From the NCBI GenBank assembly GCA_003129525.1, contig CP029329.1, positions 920,001 to 984,000 on the forward strand: DNA of 64,000 nucleotides. The letters are read 5' to 3'. The translations under genes and the position numbers were made by a program. Below, one piece after another: positions 9,723 through 18,140 of the stretch (position 1 is the stretch's first letter; each line of letters starts with the position of its first letter). The notes under the pieces are model-generated. The model did not search any database and was not told the origin of the DNA. It saw only the letters and a program-made list of their open reading frames with translations. Origin of the DNA: Clostridium beijerinckii. Its GTDB lineage: Bacteria; Bacillota; Clostridia; Clostridiales; Clostridiaceae.

Positions 9723-9768
9723 ACCCTATAGAGTATACCTAGTTAATATATACTCTATAGGGTATTTT
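9723..9768 (+). terminator. hppA terminator
   Basis: Perfect 15-bp arms starting ACCCTATAGAGTATA, an 11-nt loop, then ATTTTCCTTTT. Confidence 0.9.
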
Positions 9769-9801
9769 CCTTTTATCTTATATAAGTTAACTTTTAATAT
9801 A

Positions 9802-9960
9802 TTATAACCCAAATCCTCCAATATAGGTTTTCAATTCTTCTGCCAATGTATTTAATTTTTCAACTTCTCTAATAATATCTTCACTATAAGCTGTTTATTC
9901 TTCTGTAGACACTGTTACCTCTTCTGTACTTATAGTTGTTTCTTTAGATACAGGTAAAAC
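9802..9960 (-). pseudogene. Methyl-accepting chemotaxis protein C-terminal relic
   Basis: Read leftward, the frame gives a run of STEEVTVSTEE, a stop codon where Gln is expected, then TAYSEDIIREVEKLNTLAEE and a GGFGL end. This matches the extreme C-terminus of MCP signalling domains. Nothing recognisable remains upstream (to 10105), so only a fragment survives. The in-frame stop and the missing body rule out function. Confidence 0.6.
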
Positions 9961-10105
9961 CAATTCCATATATTGGCAATTTTACCCTAACTCCCTCTAT
10001 TGATGATAAATCCAGTGTTTCCTCTAATATTTCATGGAGTTATCTTGAACATTAGAAATATGAATATCAATAATTATGGATAACTAGATTATTTTTCCCA
10101 TATGA

Positions 10106-10861
10106 TTAGTCTACTGAAACTGTTTGTATATTAACTTTATGTTCTAATAATATATCCTTAAACTCTGTAGGGATATTATCATCTGTTAATACAAAGTTAA
10201 CTTCATTTGCTTTAAATTGTACTACAACACCCTGTTTAGAGAATTTTGAAGATTCAGTAAGAATTATTACATTATTAGCACTTTCCGCCATTGCCTTCAC
10301 TGTTTCTGTTCTCATGTGATTTGTACCAGTAAATCCGCTCTTTATTGTAAATCCATCTGTACCAACAAATAATTTATCAACAAAAAAATCTTTTGCACAT
10401 CTTCTAGTAATAGGTCCTACTAAAACTTGAGATTCTGGTTGATAGTCTCCGCCTAGTAAAACAACTTTTGCAAATGGAGCTTCTCTTATATATGATGCTA
10501 TAAATGCTGAATTAGTAATAATAGTAACATCTCTTTTATTCTGTGCAATTTCATTTGCCAATAATGCGCAACAAGAACCTGATTCGATCATTACAGTTTC
10601 TCCATTCGAAACCAATTCCGCTGCTTGCTTTGCAATCTTTTGTTTTATATCATAATTAAATGCCAATCTATTATTTATATCATCATTAGAATTTATTACT
10701 GCATATCCATGTTCACGCCTTAAAAGACCTTTTTCTTCTAAAACACTTAAATCCTTACGAATTGTAACCTGTGATACGCTTAAAACTTCTGCTATTTTAG
10801 AAACTTCAATACGTTTATTATCATTTACCAATTGTAAAAGTTTTGTCTGTCTGCTTATCAT
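10106..10861 (-). CDS. DeoR-family transcriptional regulator
   Basis: A 251-residue regulator. An N-terminal DeoR winged helix-turn-helix (KIAEVLSVSQVTIRKDLSVL, then EEKGLLRREHGYA) is followed by the DeoR sugar-phosphate sensor domain with its TNSAFIA and VGTDG motifs. The start at 10861 has AAGGA 8 bp upstream; earlier in-frame starts (to 10879) overlap that site. It lies beside the decayed glycyl-radical-enzyme locus and its activase, and a matching palindrome sits in front of both it and the GRE relic, so it probably controls them and itself. The effector is unknown, most likely a sugar phosphate. Confidence 0.85.
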   Translation of the reverse strand: MISRQTKLLQLVNDNKRIEVSKIAEVLSVSQVTIRKDLSVLEEKGLLRREHGYAVINSNDDINNRLAFNYDIKQKIAKQAAELVSNGETVMIESGSCCALLANEIAQNKRDVTIITNSAFIASYIREAPFAKVVLLGGDYQPESQVLVGPITRRCAKDFFVDKLFVGTDGFTIKSGFTGTNHMRTETVKAMAESANNVIILTESSKFSKQGVVVQFKANEVNFVLTDDNIPTEFKDILLEHKVNIQTVSVD

Positions 10862-10935
10862 TTTCATCATCCTTATCAAAAATAAATATTATTTAAAAGT
10901 ATAACATATACAATTCCATCATACAAATGTTATAC

Positions 10936-10949
10936 ATTTCAAATGAAAT
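10936..10949. promoter_or_regulatory. Candidate DeoR operator (autoregulatory)
   Basis: A perfect 6+2+6 palindrome, ATTTCAAATGAAAT, lies 75 bp before the regulator. The same motif with one mismatch is in front of the GRE relic at 12245. DeoR-family regulators often bind TTTCA-TGAAA type sites. Confidence 0.45.
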
Positions 10950-11140
10950 TGAATTACTTACCCTCATAATTTAATTATGTTAATATATAAATTTAAAAAT
11001 AAGTTTCTTTTAAAACCATTTTCCTTTTCGAATATAACTTTTATTTATTTTTGAAAACTCTTTATTCCATAAAGAAAATTAAATATATTATTAATAACTA
11101 TCTATTAAAAATGAGTTTTATCATACATTTTAGTCTATCA

Positions 11141-11176
11141 TAAAAAGTTCCTCAAATTTTGCCGAAGTTTTGAGGA
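11141..11176 (-). terminator. Terminator of the GRE/fsa relic transcript
   Basis: The arms TTCCTCAAA and TTTGAGGAA pair; reading leftward the stem is followed by CTTTTTA. It still marks the end of the old operon. Confidence 0.7.
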
Positions 11177-11246
11177 AATTTTAATATTTGATCTACTTAT
11201 TCCGCTAGATCTGTATACTAAACAAATATGCCTTTATTACATAGTA

Positions 11247-11393
11247 TTACACTAAATCAACTATAGAAGCATCTCCATATATAGATTTCCAATCAGCTGT
11301 AAAGTCATCAACTGCCTTTTGAATTGCTGGCATTTTTAATGCATCTTGTAAAATTTCAGGTGCTACCGTTGCAGTTTGTGCTCCATAAGCAAA
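11247..11393 (-). pseudogene. fsa: Fructose-6-phosphate aldolase / transaldolase C-terminal relic
   Basis: Directly after the stop of the GRE relic, one open stretch of about 48 codons carries ATVAPEILQDALKMPAIQKA and VDDFTADWKSIYG and ends with a stop at 11247. This matches only the last quarter of FSA/TalC-type transaldolases (GA..T.P..IL...L..PA, then DW...YG). There is no start codon or N-terminus. FSA-type genes accompany GRE genes in some enteric and clostridial loci, supporting the assignment. Confidence 0.65.
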
Positions 11394-12130
11394 TTAAAGT
11401 TCTTGTTCTGTTCTTTCAATTATATCGTCTTGAGTTTGTTTAGATAATACATTAAAGAATGCGCTATATCCTGCAACCCTAACAATTAAATCTCTGTAGT
11501 TTTCCGGATTTTTTTGTGCATCAATTAGAGTATCTCTAGATACTACATTATATTGTACATGGAAACCTTCTAAACGATTTTTTCTGTTCTTTCTTTATAG
11601 TTAATTAATCCAATCTTTAATACAGTTTCATAATTTACTGCTATATGAGCATCTCCAGAAGTAATGTTACCTTCTGCTTTTATAATTCCTAAATCATAGA
11701 AAAGTCTACTTTCAACAGGCATTCCTGCAAGTCCTCTGTCTTTTAACGTTTTATGTTCCCAGAAAGGAGCTATTTCTCTTAAAACTTGCTTATTTTCTTC
11801 TGTAATATAAAATGTATCTCCGTCACGTTTATCGAATTCATCAAGTTCTTCAATAACCCAATCCATTGCATACTCTGGGAATATAGGTGCTGAACGATTA
11901 GATGATGCTTGATTACCTACAATTAAAGTTTCATCTTCAATAAATATACTCATATTTTTCAAGATATTCTCTAAACATAACGCTCTACGCAATACCATTG
12001 GTTTGTCAGCATGTTCTTTATAACTTTCAGTGGTATATTTAGCTCTTTCTACACACACCATAGACTTTGCATTTAATAATTTCTCACGAAAATTGTTCAT
12101 TCTATCAGTAAGGTTTCCAAAATAATTCAT
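11394..12130 (-). pseudogene. Glycyl-radical enzyme (PflD-like), internally deleted
   Basis: The ATG at 12130 with its ribosome site opens about 180 normal N-terminal residues of a PFL2/PflD-type glycyl-radical enzyme (VERAKYTTES, RRALCLENIL, ETLIVGNQAS). Near 11570 the frame breaks, and the next frame resumes at the C-terminus: [18 protein letters not shown], then the glycyl-radical motif RVAGYSAFF and a final stop at 11394. About 550 residues, including the active-site Cys and Glu, are missing. The substrate class (diol dehydratase, decarboxylase or other) cannot be read from what remains. Its cognate activase is intact at 12468. Confidence 0.85.
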
Positions 12131-12244
12131 AACTATTCCTCCTATATATTTTTTGATATAAACATACTTTGATTCCTAATGAAACTAAATTTGTTTCTTT
12201 TATAATTTAATTATATTACTATTCTTTTTGCAGTCAAGGTTTTA

Positions 12245-12258
12245 ATTTCATTTGAAGT
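12245..12258. promoter_or_regulatory. Candidate DeoR operator in the GRE/activase divergent region
   Basis: ATTTCATTTGAAGT has the same 6+2+6 form as the palindrome in front of the DeoR gene. It lies about 115 bp before the GRE relic start and 210 bp before the activase. Confidence 0.4.
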
Positions 12259-12467
12259 GTTTATTTTCTTTGAATGCAATCTTATTTTGTTACAAAAGAC
12301 TACTTTTGTGTTATTATTAAAATATAGAATCAATTTAAAAATTACATTCACTAAAATATATATATTTCAATTAAGAGTGTAATTATTATCTTAATTAAGG
12401 TTCTTACATATAAGATTTAACAAAAACATATATAAATTTTATATAAATAAACAAGGAGGTCTTTTTT

Positions 12468-13370
12468 ATGGATGATATGAAAGCGTGCATTTTTAATATC
12501 CAAAAATATAGCATACATGATGGGCCTGGGATCCGTACAGTAGTATTTTTCAAAGGATGTCCACTTCAATGTTCGTGGTGTTCTAACCCTGAATCACAAA
12601 ATAGTAATGTGCAAATTACTTGGGACAAATATAAGTGTCTAAAGTGTTTTCATTGCCTAAATGCTTGCAAATATGATTCAATCGCTTTAAAAGAAGAACG
12701 TATTACTGTGGATGCTCATTCATGTACTTCTTGTTTTCAATGTATAAAAGGTTGTCCAAAGCAAGCACTTACTATTGAAGGAAAATATTATACTGTGTCT
12801 GAAGTTTTAAAAGAAGTATTAAAAGATGAAGTATTTTATGAAGAATCAGGTGGTGGTGTAACTTTATCAGGCGGTGAAGTATTACAGCAGCATGCTTTCG
12901 CAGTTGAACTATTAAAACAACTAAGAGAAAAAAATATCCATACATCTTGTGAAACCACAGGTTATGCTTCTAATAAAGTTTTCAAGGAATTTATTGAAAA
13001 TGTAGATCTGTTATTATTCGATATGAAACATTATGATAGAGAAAAACATCTTAAAGGAACTAAAGTATATAATGATAAGATAATTGCAAATCTCGCAACT
13101 GCTATTTTTAAAGACAAAGATGTTATTATAAGAATTCCTGTAATCCCTGCTTTCAACGATAGTTTAGAAGATGCACAAGGATTTTGTGATTTACTAAAAA
13201 CAATTGGTGCAAAAAAAGTTAACTTATTACCATTTCATCAATTTGGACAAAAAAAATATGCACTTATAAATAAATCTTATGCTCTTCAAAATGTTACTCA
13301 ATTACATGAAGAAGACTTAATATCTTATAGACAAATTTTTATTGAAAATGGATTAGATTGTACATTCTAG
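12468..13370 (+). CDS. Glycyl-radical enzyme activating enzyme (radical SAM)
   Basis: A 300-residue activase of the PflC/HpdA/CutD type. The radical-SAM cluster is C31-x3-C35-x2-C38 in KGCPLQCSWC. It is followed by an insert with two ferredoxin-like 4Fe-4S motifs (CLKCFHCLNAC and CTSCFQCIKGC), as in activases of non-pyruvate GREs. GGGVTLSGGEV is the SAM-binding GGE region. The ATG follows AAGGAGG. It is transcribed away from the GRE relic, whose gene is destroyed, so this enzyme has lost its partner in this window and may serve a GRE elsewhere or be on the way to loss. The coding frame is fully intact. Confidence 0.9.
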   Translation: MDDMKACIFNIQKYSIHDGPGIRTVVFFKGCPLQCSWCSNPESQNSNVQITWDKYKCLKCFHCLNACKYDSIALKEERITVDAHSCTSCFQCIKGCPKQALTIEGKYYTVSEVLKEVLKDEVFYEESGGGVTLSGGEVLQQHAFAVELLKQLREKNIHTSCETTGYASNKVFKEFIENVDLLLFDMKHYDREKHLKGTKVYNDKIIANLATAIFKDKDVIIRIPVIPAFNDSLEDAQGFCDLLKTIGAKKVNLLPFHQFGQKKYALINKSYALQNVTQLHEEDLISYRQIFIENGLDCTF

Positions 13371-13407
13371 CTTAGCATTAAAAGATTTTACTAAATTAGC
13401 ATATAAT

Positions 13408-13453
13408 AAAAGAACTCCCTACTCTCAAATAATTTGGATAAGGAGTTCTTTTT
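13408..13453. terminator. Bidirectional terminator between the activase and serC
   Basis: AAAAGAACTCC pairs with GGAGTTCTTTT around a 23-nt loop, with A-run and T-run flanks, between convergent genes. Confidence 0.85.
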
Positions 13454-13480
13454 AATATTTATATTTTGTTAAACCTTTTA

Positions 13481-14563
13481 TTATTTATTTTCTGCTTCGA
13501 ATTTCTTCATAAATTCCACTAAATCTTTAACACCTTCTATTGGCATAGCATTGTATATACTTGCTCTCATACCACCAACAGATCTGTGTCCCTTTAAGTT
13601 TTCGAATCCAGCTGCCTTAGATTCCTTTACAAACTTAGCATCTAATTCATCTGAACCAGTTACAAAAGGCACATTCATTAAAGAACGATCCTTCTTTACA
13701 ACTGTTCCTTTGAACATGCTACTTGAATCAAGGAAATCATATAATATAGAAGCTTTTTCTTCATTAATCTTCTTCATTGCTTCTAGTCCACCTAAGTTTT
13801 TAACCCAATTAAATACTTTTCCACATATATATATTCCATATGCTGGTGGTGTATTATATAATGAATCATTATCTGCATGAATTTTATATTTTAACATAGT
13901 TGGAGTTCCTGGTAACACGTCATCAGTAATTAAATCTTCACGAATTATTACTACAACCATACCTGCAGGTCCTATATTCTTTTGAACTCCTGCAAAAATT
14001 AATCCATACTTAGTTACGTCAACTGGTTCTGATAGAATGTCTGATGACATATCAGCTACCAATATTTTATCTCCAACGTCTGGTAATTCATTAAACTTAG
14101 TTCCATAAATTGTATTGTTGTGACATATGTACACATAGTCAGCATCATCACTAATTTTTATATCCTTCATATCTGGTATATATGTGAAGGTTTTGTCTTC
14201 TGAAGAAGCTAAAATATTAACTTTTCCATATATCTTTGCTTCTGTTGCTGCTTTTTTAGCCCATTGCCCTGTAATAATATGATCTACAACCTTGTTTTTC
14301 ATTAAGTTCATTGGAATCATTGCAAATTGTTGTGATGCCCCACCTTGAAGGAATAATACCTTATAGTTGTCTGGAATATTCATTAATCCTCTTAATGTTT
14401 TTTCAGCGTCCCTAATAATCCCCTCAAATGCTTTGGAACGATGACTCATTTCCATTACTGACATACCAGTACCATTGTAATCTAACATTTCTTCTGCTGC
14501 TTCTTTAAGCACCTCTTCTGGTAATACAGCTGGTCCTGCTGAAAAATTATATACTCTTGACAT
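13481..14563 (-). CDS. serC: Phosphoserine aminotransferase
   Basis: A 360-residue class V aminotransferase that makes 3-phosphoserine from 3-phosphohydroxypyruvate in serine synthesis, and can serve pyridoxine synthesis in some bacteria. The N-terminus YNFSAGPAVLPEEVL is diagnostic of SerC; the PLP lysine is in GVQKNIGPAG. Full length. The ATG follows AAGGGGGC. No serA or serB is adjacent. A mini-RNA element (14781-14897) lies about 220 bp upstream on the same strand. Confidence 0.95.
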   Translation of the reverse strand: MSRVYNFSAGPAVLPEEVLKEAAEEMLDYNGTGMSVMEMSHRSKAFEGIIRDAEKTLRGLMNIPDNYKVLFLQGGASQQFAMIPMNLMKNKVVDHIITGQWAKKAATEAKIYGKVNILASSEDKTFTYIPDMKDIKISDDADYVYICHNNTIYGTKFNELPDVGDKILVADMSSDILSEPVDVTKYGLIFAGVQKNIGPAGMVVVIIREDLITDDVLPGTPTMLKYKIHADNDSLYNTPPAYGIYICGKVFNWVKNLGGLEAMKKINEEKASILYDFLDSSSMFKGTVVKKDRSLMNVPFVTGSDELDAKFVKESKAAGFENLKGHRSVGGMRASIYNAMPIEGVKDLVEFMKKFEAENK

Positions 14564-14780
14564 AAAAAAAGCCCCCTTAGATATTTTATTTCTATTTCAT
14601 ACATATTATAACACAATTTAAATATCAAGAAATAAATTATGTATAAGTTAAAACATAAAAAATTCGACTATTATAATTTTTTTTATTTAAAGATCCTCAA
14701 TATAACTATAAAACTACTGCAACATTCCTTATCATAGTCACCTATTAAAATATAACTTACCCTCTCCAATAAAATCCACA

Positions 14781-14835
14781 AAAAAAAACGCATAGTATTG
14801 ATAACTAAACTTACGTTATCAAAACTACACACTGT
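14781..14835 (-). ncRNA. Putative mini-RNA, copy A
   Basis: Leftward, a promoter (TTGTGG at 14866-14871, 18 bp, TATAAT at 14842-14847) is followed by a two-part hairpin and nine Ts. The inner stem is GATAAC/GTTATC; the outer stem uses G-U pairs where copy B (18707-18760) has Watson-Crick pairs. The upstream CTGCTTATTAAG box is also shared. Predicted product about 55 nt, almost all hairpin. No coding potential. Confidence 0.5.
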
Positions 14836-14899
14836 AATATTATTATATATTAATTATCAGAAATTCCACAAATAATTTTTTTCTTAATAAGCAGATTAC

Positions 14900-14935
14900 A
14901 TATGGTATACTGCACCTGCATCTTTTATACCATAT
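14900..14935. repeat. Inverted repeat
   Basis: ATATGGTATA and TATACCATAT pair perfectly over a 16-nt loop, just upstream of mini-RNA copy A. There is no T-run on either side, so an operator is as likely as a terminator. The rest of 14936-15108 shows nothing. Confidence 0.35.
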
Positions 14936-15108
14936 AATAAATCTTATTATCATATCTATCACTATTTTGAAATCTAATTTTAGCAAGTAATAACACTTTT
15001 CTCTTCTTACTTGTATAAAAAGTACCTCTTTAGACAGTTTTTATAGTTCTACTTTTAACTGTTACATCATATAAGAAGATTGTTCATTGTTCAAAACATT
15101 TTTTATTT

Positions 15109-15639
15109 TTATGCACGTAACAACTCATCTACATTTTCATCTAAATCAACTTCATTAGCTTGACTATTATTTTGGTTCTTGTGTATTATTCTCATTACCT
15201 TTCTTGCAATAGGTTGTACGATAACAAGTTCCAAAAATATAGCTATACAAAAGTTACGTGGCCAAGCAATTGGAAAATGTTTTATAAGTTCCATATTGAA
15301 TCCCGTTCCTAAACCTGCTCCCACATTTGTCATAATAGCGGACATACCAATCACAGTGAAAAATGCTCTGAACATGATACGAGCATTAAAACTATCTGTT
15401 TTTGAACTAAAAACATTTGTTAGTTTATCAGCTATCCTTCCTACAATTAATGCCTCAATTAGCATAGCACATATAAAAACTATCGGCCATGACTTTAGTG
15501 ATGTAAATAGAGCTAACTTTGATAATCCACCCATACTAATACTAATATTAATAGTTGCCATGAAAATGCATGTTAATCCACATATAACACCTCCATAAAG
15601 CAATCCTTCTCTTCCATTTCTAGGCATAGAATTTTCCAT
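15109..15639 (-). CDS. DUF2798 family membrane protein
   Basis: A 176-residue protein with four predicted membrane helices arranged as two repeats, the DUF2798 pattern; each repeat has a GLTCIFMATINISIS-like or FFTVIGMSAIMTNVG-like first helix and a WP.. loop (KSWPIVFICAMLIEALIV, FPIAWPRNFCIAIFLELVIV). The ATG at 15639 follows AAGGAGG; the frame runs further upstream without a ribosome site. The acidic tail is cytosolic. Function unknown; related genes are often under TetR or MarR control, and a dyad lies in its leader. Monocistronic. Confidence 0.75.
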   Translation of the reverse strand: MENSMPRNGREGLLYGGVICGLTCIFMATINISISMGGLSKLALFTSLKSWPIVFICAMLIEALIVGRIADKLTNVFSSKTDSFNARIMFRAFFTVIGMSAIMTNVGAGLGTGFNMELIKHFPIAWPRNFCIAIFLELVIVQPIARKVMRIIHKNQNNSQANEVDLDENVDELLRA

Positions 15640-15676
15640 AATTTCCTCCTTAATTTTACTTGAATAAAAAATACGT

Positions 15677-15716
15677 TGTATAAACGGCAAGTAGTATAAC
15701 CGCTGGTACAACGCAT
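15677..15716 (-). promoter_or_regulatory. Dyad in the DUF2798 gene leader
   Basis: The arms CGTTGTA and TACAACG are 40 bp apart end to end, with an inner CGG/CCG pair. TATACT at about 15724-15729 is a likely -10 just upstream. It could be an operator or a leader hairpin. Confidence 0.4.
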
Positions 15717-15779
15717 TGACTTTTCATAGTATAACATAAATATTTTTATTGATGTAATACCCTAATTTTATTTTTTATC

Positions 15780-16240
15780 TATTTTCTTGATTTTTTTATC
15801 ACTTTCCATTCTTCTTTTCTATGTTTTTCATGCTGTTTATTAAATAGGGATTGCTTAGTGTTACAAACAAGAATATCTCCTTCTTTCCATATTCCCTTGC
15901 CAAACATTATGTCAAATTCCGCCTCTTTAAATGGGGTGCTATTTTATTCTTTGCAATTCTTATACGTGTACGATTACCAATGCTTTCTATACCTCTTTTT
16001 AGCGTCTCAATTCTTCTTACATCTAAGCGAACAGAATCATAAAATTTTAATGCTTGTCCTTCAGTTGTAGTTTCTTGATTACCAAACACAATTCCAATCT
16101 TTTCTCGTAGCTGATTAATAAAAATAACAATACAATGTGATTTACTAACTCCAGGTGTCAATTTCCTGCTTTAGAACCAATGCAGCTACAGAATCAATTA
16201 CAATAATATCAATTGCATTAGAAGAAATAATTGCATTATT
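15780..16240 (-). pseudogene. recA: recA relic (paralog fragment)
   Basis: Leftward in broken frames: AIDIIVIDSVAALV (the Walker B region of RecA), then after a deletion of about 28 residues [40 protein letters not shown] and [14 protein letters not shown], then after a frameshift [12 protein letters not shown]. These match RecA from Walker B to the end of the core. Loop L2 (FGNPETTTGG) is altered to [10 protein letters not shown]. Walker A and the N-terminus are gone and the ATPase core is broken. Confidence 0.85.
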
Positions 16241-16305
16241 CAAGGCTCTTAATTTTTCATCTTCTATTACACTATTCCCTTCTGTATTTCATTCTCAACC
16301 GCTTT

Positions 16306-16644
16306 TTATTTCTTTTCTTCTTTTGCTTTAGCTGCTTTTCTTTTTTTTCTTGCCAATTCTAGTTCTTCTTTTTTACATTCTTCATGTTGCCTTTCATATT
16401 CTAATCTAATTTTTACTTTCTCTATAGCATCCCTTTCTCTTTTATCCCGTAATTGTTTTAACATACTTTCTTGTAATAATTTATTTTCAAATTTTAAAAA
16501 ACATTCGAATCCATTAGGATATTCAAATTTCTTATTTTCTGCTAATTTATCAAATTTAACTATAATTTTTTCATCACCTGCATTTATAATAACTCCAATA
16601 CCAAATTTTTCATGTATTACTTTTTTATTTAATAATTCTTCCAT
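16306..16644 (-). CDS. Small CarD/Tudor-like protein with a charged helical tail
   Basis: A 112-residue protein. Residues 1-55 (ELLNKKVIHEKFGIGVIINA, then EKIIVKF and KKFEYPNGFECFLKF) resemble the SH3/Tudor-like module of CarD-type and DUF3553-like proteins. The rest is a Lys/Glu/Arg-rich helix, probably coiled coil. The ATG at 16644 is preferred because AGAGGTG precedes it; an in-frame GTG lies 9 bp upstream. It begins 27 bp after the sigma gene, so it is probably the third gene of that operon. Function unknown; nucleic acid or RNA polymerase contact is inferred. Confidence 0.7.
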   Translation of the reverse strand: MEELLNKKVIHEKFGIGVIINAGDEKIIVKFDKLAENKKFEYPNGFECFLKFENKLLQESMLKQLRDKRERDAIEKVKIRLEYERQHEECKKEELELARKKRKAAKAKEEKK

Positions 16645-16671
16645 TACATACACCTCTATTATAATTTTTTT

Positions 16672-17481
16672 CTACATAAGATAACTTTTTAATTTTTTCC
16701 CATGTTCTGAAAATCTCAATCTGCGAATTGCCCTTTTTTCAATTTGACAAATCCTCTCACGTGTTACATTGAACTCCACACCAATCTCTTCTAATGTCCT
16801 TGTTCTTCCATCTTCTAACCCAAAACGTAGTCGTAATACCCTTTGTTCTCTTTCTGTTAATATCTTAAGCACTTCATCCATCTGTTCTTTTAACATCATA
16901 AATTCTGCCTGAACAAATGGATCAGACATATTATTATCACTAATTACATCTATTAATAAAGAAGAACCCTCTTCTTCAGTTATTGGCATGTCTAGAGATA
17001 TTGTATCCTTATAACATTTTGAGATTTCTTCCACACGTCCCACTGGCATTTCCATTATTTTTGCAAGTTCTTCAAATATAGGTTCCCTCCCATTTTCAAC
17101 CAAAAATTTTCTTGATGCATATGTCATCTTGATCATTGTCTCTTTCATATGTATTGGAATACGAATTGTCCGAGACTTATCTCCAATTGCTCTTGTAATT
17201 GCTTGTCTAATCCACCACATAGCATATGTACTGAACCTATAACCTTTATGATAATCGAACTTTTCAACTGCTCTCAATAGCCCAACATTTCCTTCTTGAA
17301 CTAAATCTAAAATTGACATTCCACTTACCTTTACATAACGCTTCGCAACACTCACAACAAGACGAAGATTTGCCTCAATCATGTTTGTAATTGCAGCTTT
17401 ATCTCCACCTTCTATTCTTTTCGTATGTGAAAAGCTCTTGGCTGTACTTCGCACTTTTCTAACGGTTCCTACTTTTTTCAA
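16672..17481 (-). CDS. RpoD-like sigma-70 factor lacking region 1.1
   Basis: A 269-residue sigma factor very similar to the housekeeping sigma over regions 2 to 4: [16 protein letters not shown] (2.1), [19 protein letters not shown] (2.2), [17 protein letters not shown] (2.3-2.4) and [19 protein letters not shown] (4.2). There is no region 1.1 and region 1.2 is replaced by a short basic stretch, unlike RpoD. In 4.2 the usual RERIRQIE is RERICQIE, losing an Arg that corresponds to E. coli sigma70 R588. The start is TTG overlapping the TGA of the CarD gene, so the two are translationally coupled. Probably an alternative or accessory sigma for SigA-type promoters. Confidence 0.85.
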   Translation of the reverse strand: MKKVGTVRKVRSTAKSFSHTKRIEGGDKAAITNMIEANLRLVVSVAKRYVKVSGMSILDLVQEGNVGLLRAVEKFDYHKGYRFSTYAMWWIRQAITRAIGDKSRTIRIPIHMKETMIKMTYASRKFLVENGREPIFEELAKIMEMPVGRVEEISKCYKDTISLDMPITEEEGSSLLIDVISDNNMSDPFVQAEFMMLKEQMDEVLKILTEREQRVLRLRFGLEDGRTRTLEEIGVEFNVTRERICQIEKRAIRRLRFSEHGKKLKSYLM

Positions 17482-17987
17482 ATGGAGATATTTTTTACTT
17501 GTTGCACTATAAAATCTTCAACTTGTTCTTTGAGTATGTTAAGTGAAATTGCAAGTTCTCCATACAAATATTCTTCTGCCATTTTTAGATATTTATCATC
17601 TATGGCTGTACCTTTCTTTCCTTCTGCTAAACGTTCTTCTTTTCTTAAATATGAAGTTTTAATTATCTTAATCCATTCTTTGCAGTCATATTTATGCATA
17701 ACTTCTTTATATTTTTCTTCAGGTATTGCATCATCATCAAAACACAATATTTCTATTGATTGAATATTACTTATTAAATCATTTGCTTCTTCCTTTGATA
17801 TTATTTTTCGCATAATAACCTTATCATTATCAACTGGAGTATATATCGTACTTCCCTTTTCATATACCTGCTGTAATGTGTAGTATTGTCTTTTTTTATT
17901 AGCTATATTTATAGCGGGTATTCCTATATCTAATACTCTACATACCCCATTTCCACCATAAATTATGTAGCTATCTACTTCAAACAT
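17478..17987 (-). CDS. CarD/CdnL-family RNA polymerase-binding regulator
   Basis: A 169-residue CarD-family protein. Residues 1-65 are the Tudor-like RNA-polymerase-interacting domain ([37 protein letters not shown]). The rest is the helical DNA-binding domain with a basic [17 protein letters not shown] stretch and [14 protein letters not shown]. The ATG at 17987 follows GAGGAGG; earlier in-frame ATGs overlap it. It overlaps the sigma gene by 4 bp. A perfect cre consensus lies about 70 bp upstream. CarD proteins stabilise open complexes; here it likely works with the co-encoded sigma. Confidence 0.85.
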   Translation of the reverse strand: MFEVDSYIIYGGNGVCRVLDIGIPAINIANKKRQYYTLQQVYEKGSTIYTPVDNDKVIMRKIISKEEANDLISNIQSIEILCFDDDAIPEEKYKEVMHKYDCKEWIKIIKTSYLRKEERLAEGKKGTAIDDKYLKMAEEYLYGELAISLNILKEQVEDFIVQQVKNISI

Positions 17988-18054
17988 GATCATTTCCTCC
18001 TCTTTTTTATGTAATCTGTTAAATAACAATTCAATCATTAAAATATATTTTATT

Positions 18055-18069
18055 TGATAACGTTTTCAT
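18055..18069. promoter_or_regulatory. Candidate CcpA cre site before the CarD-sigma operon
   Basis: On the minus strand ATGAAAACGTTATCA fits the cre consensus WTGNAANCGNWNNCW at every position. It sits 68 bp before the CarD start. Confidence 0.5.
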
Positions 18070-18140
18070 ATATGACTTCTCTTCAAATCAATAATATATC
18101 AATTAATATTAACTATTTCATCTTCCTTTAACCTTCATTA

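Noticed and set aside
14781-14897. Mini-RNA copy A as a serC riboswitch or T-box
   Set aside because: It ends in its own T-run 220 bp before serC, has no T-box or aptamer features, and its second copy precedes an unrelated gene.
15907-16161. 84-residue RecA-like frame as a real small protein
   Set aside because: It is only a segment of RecA without Walker A or a start site, and its continuation lies in another frame on both sides.
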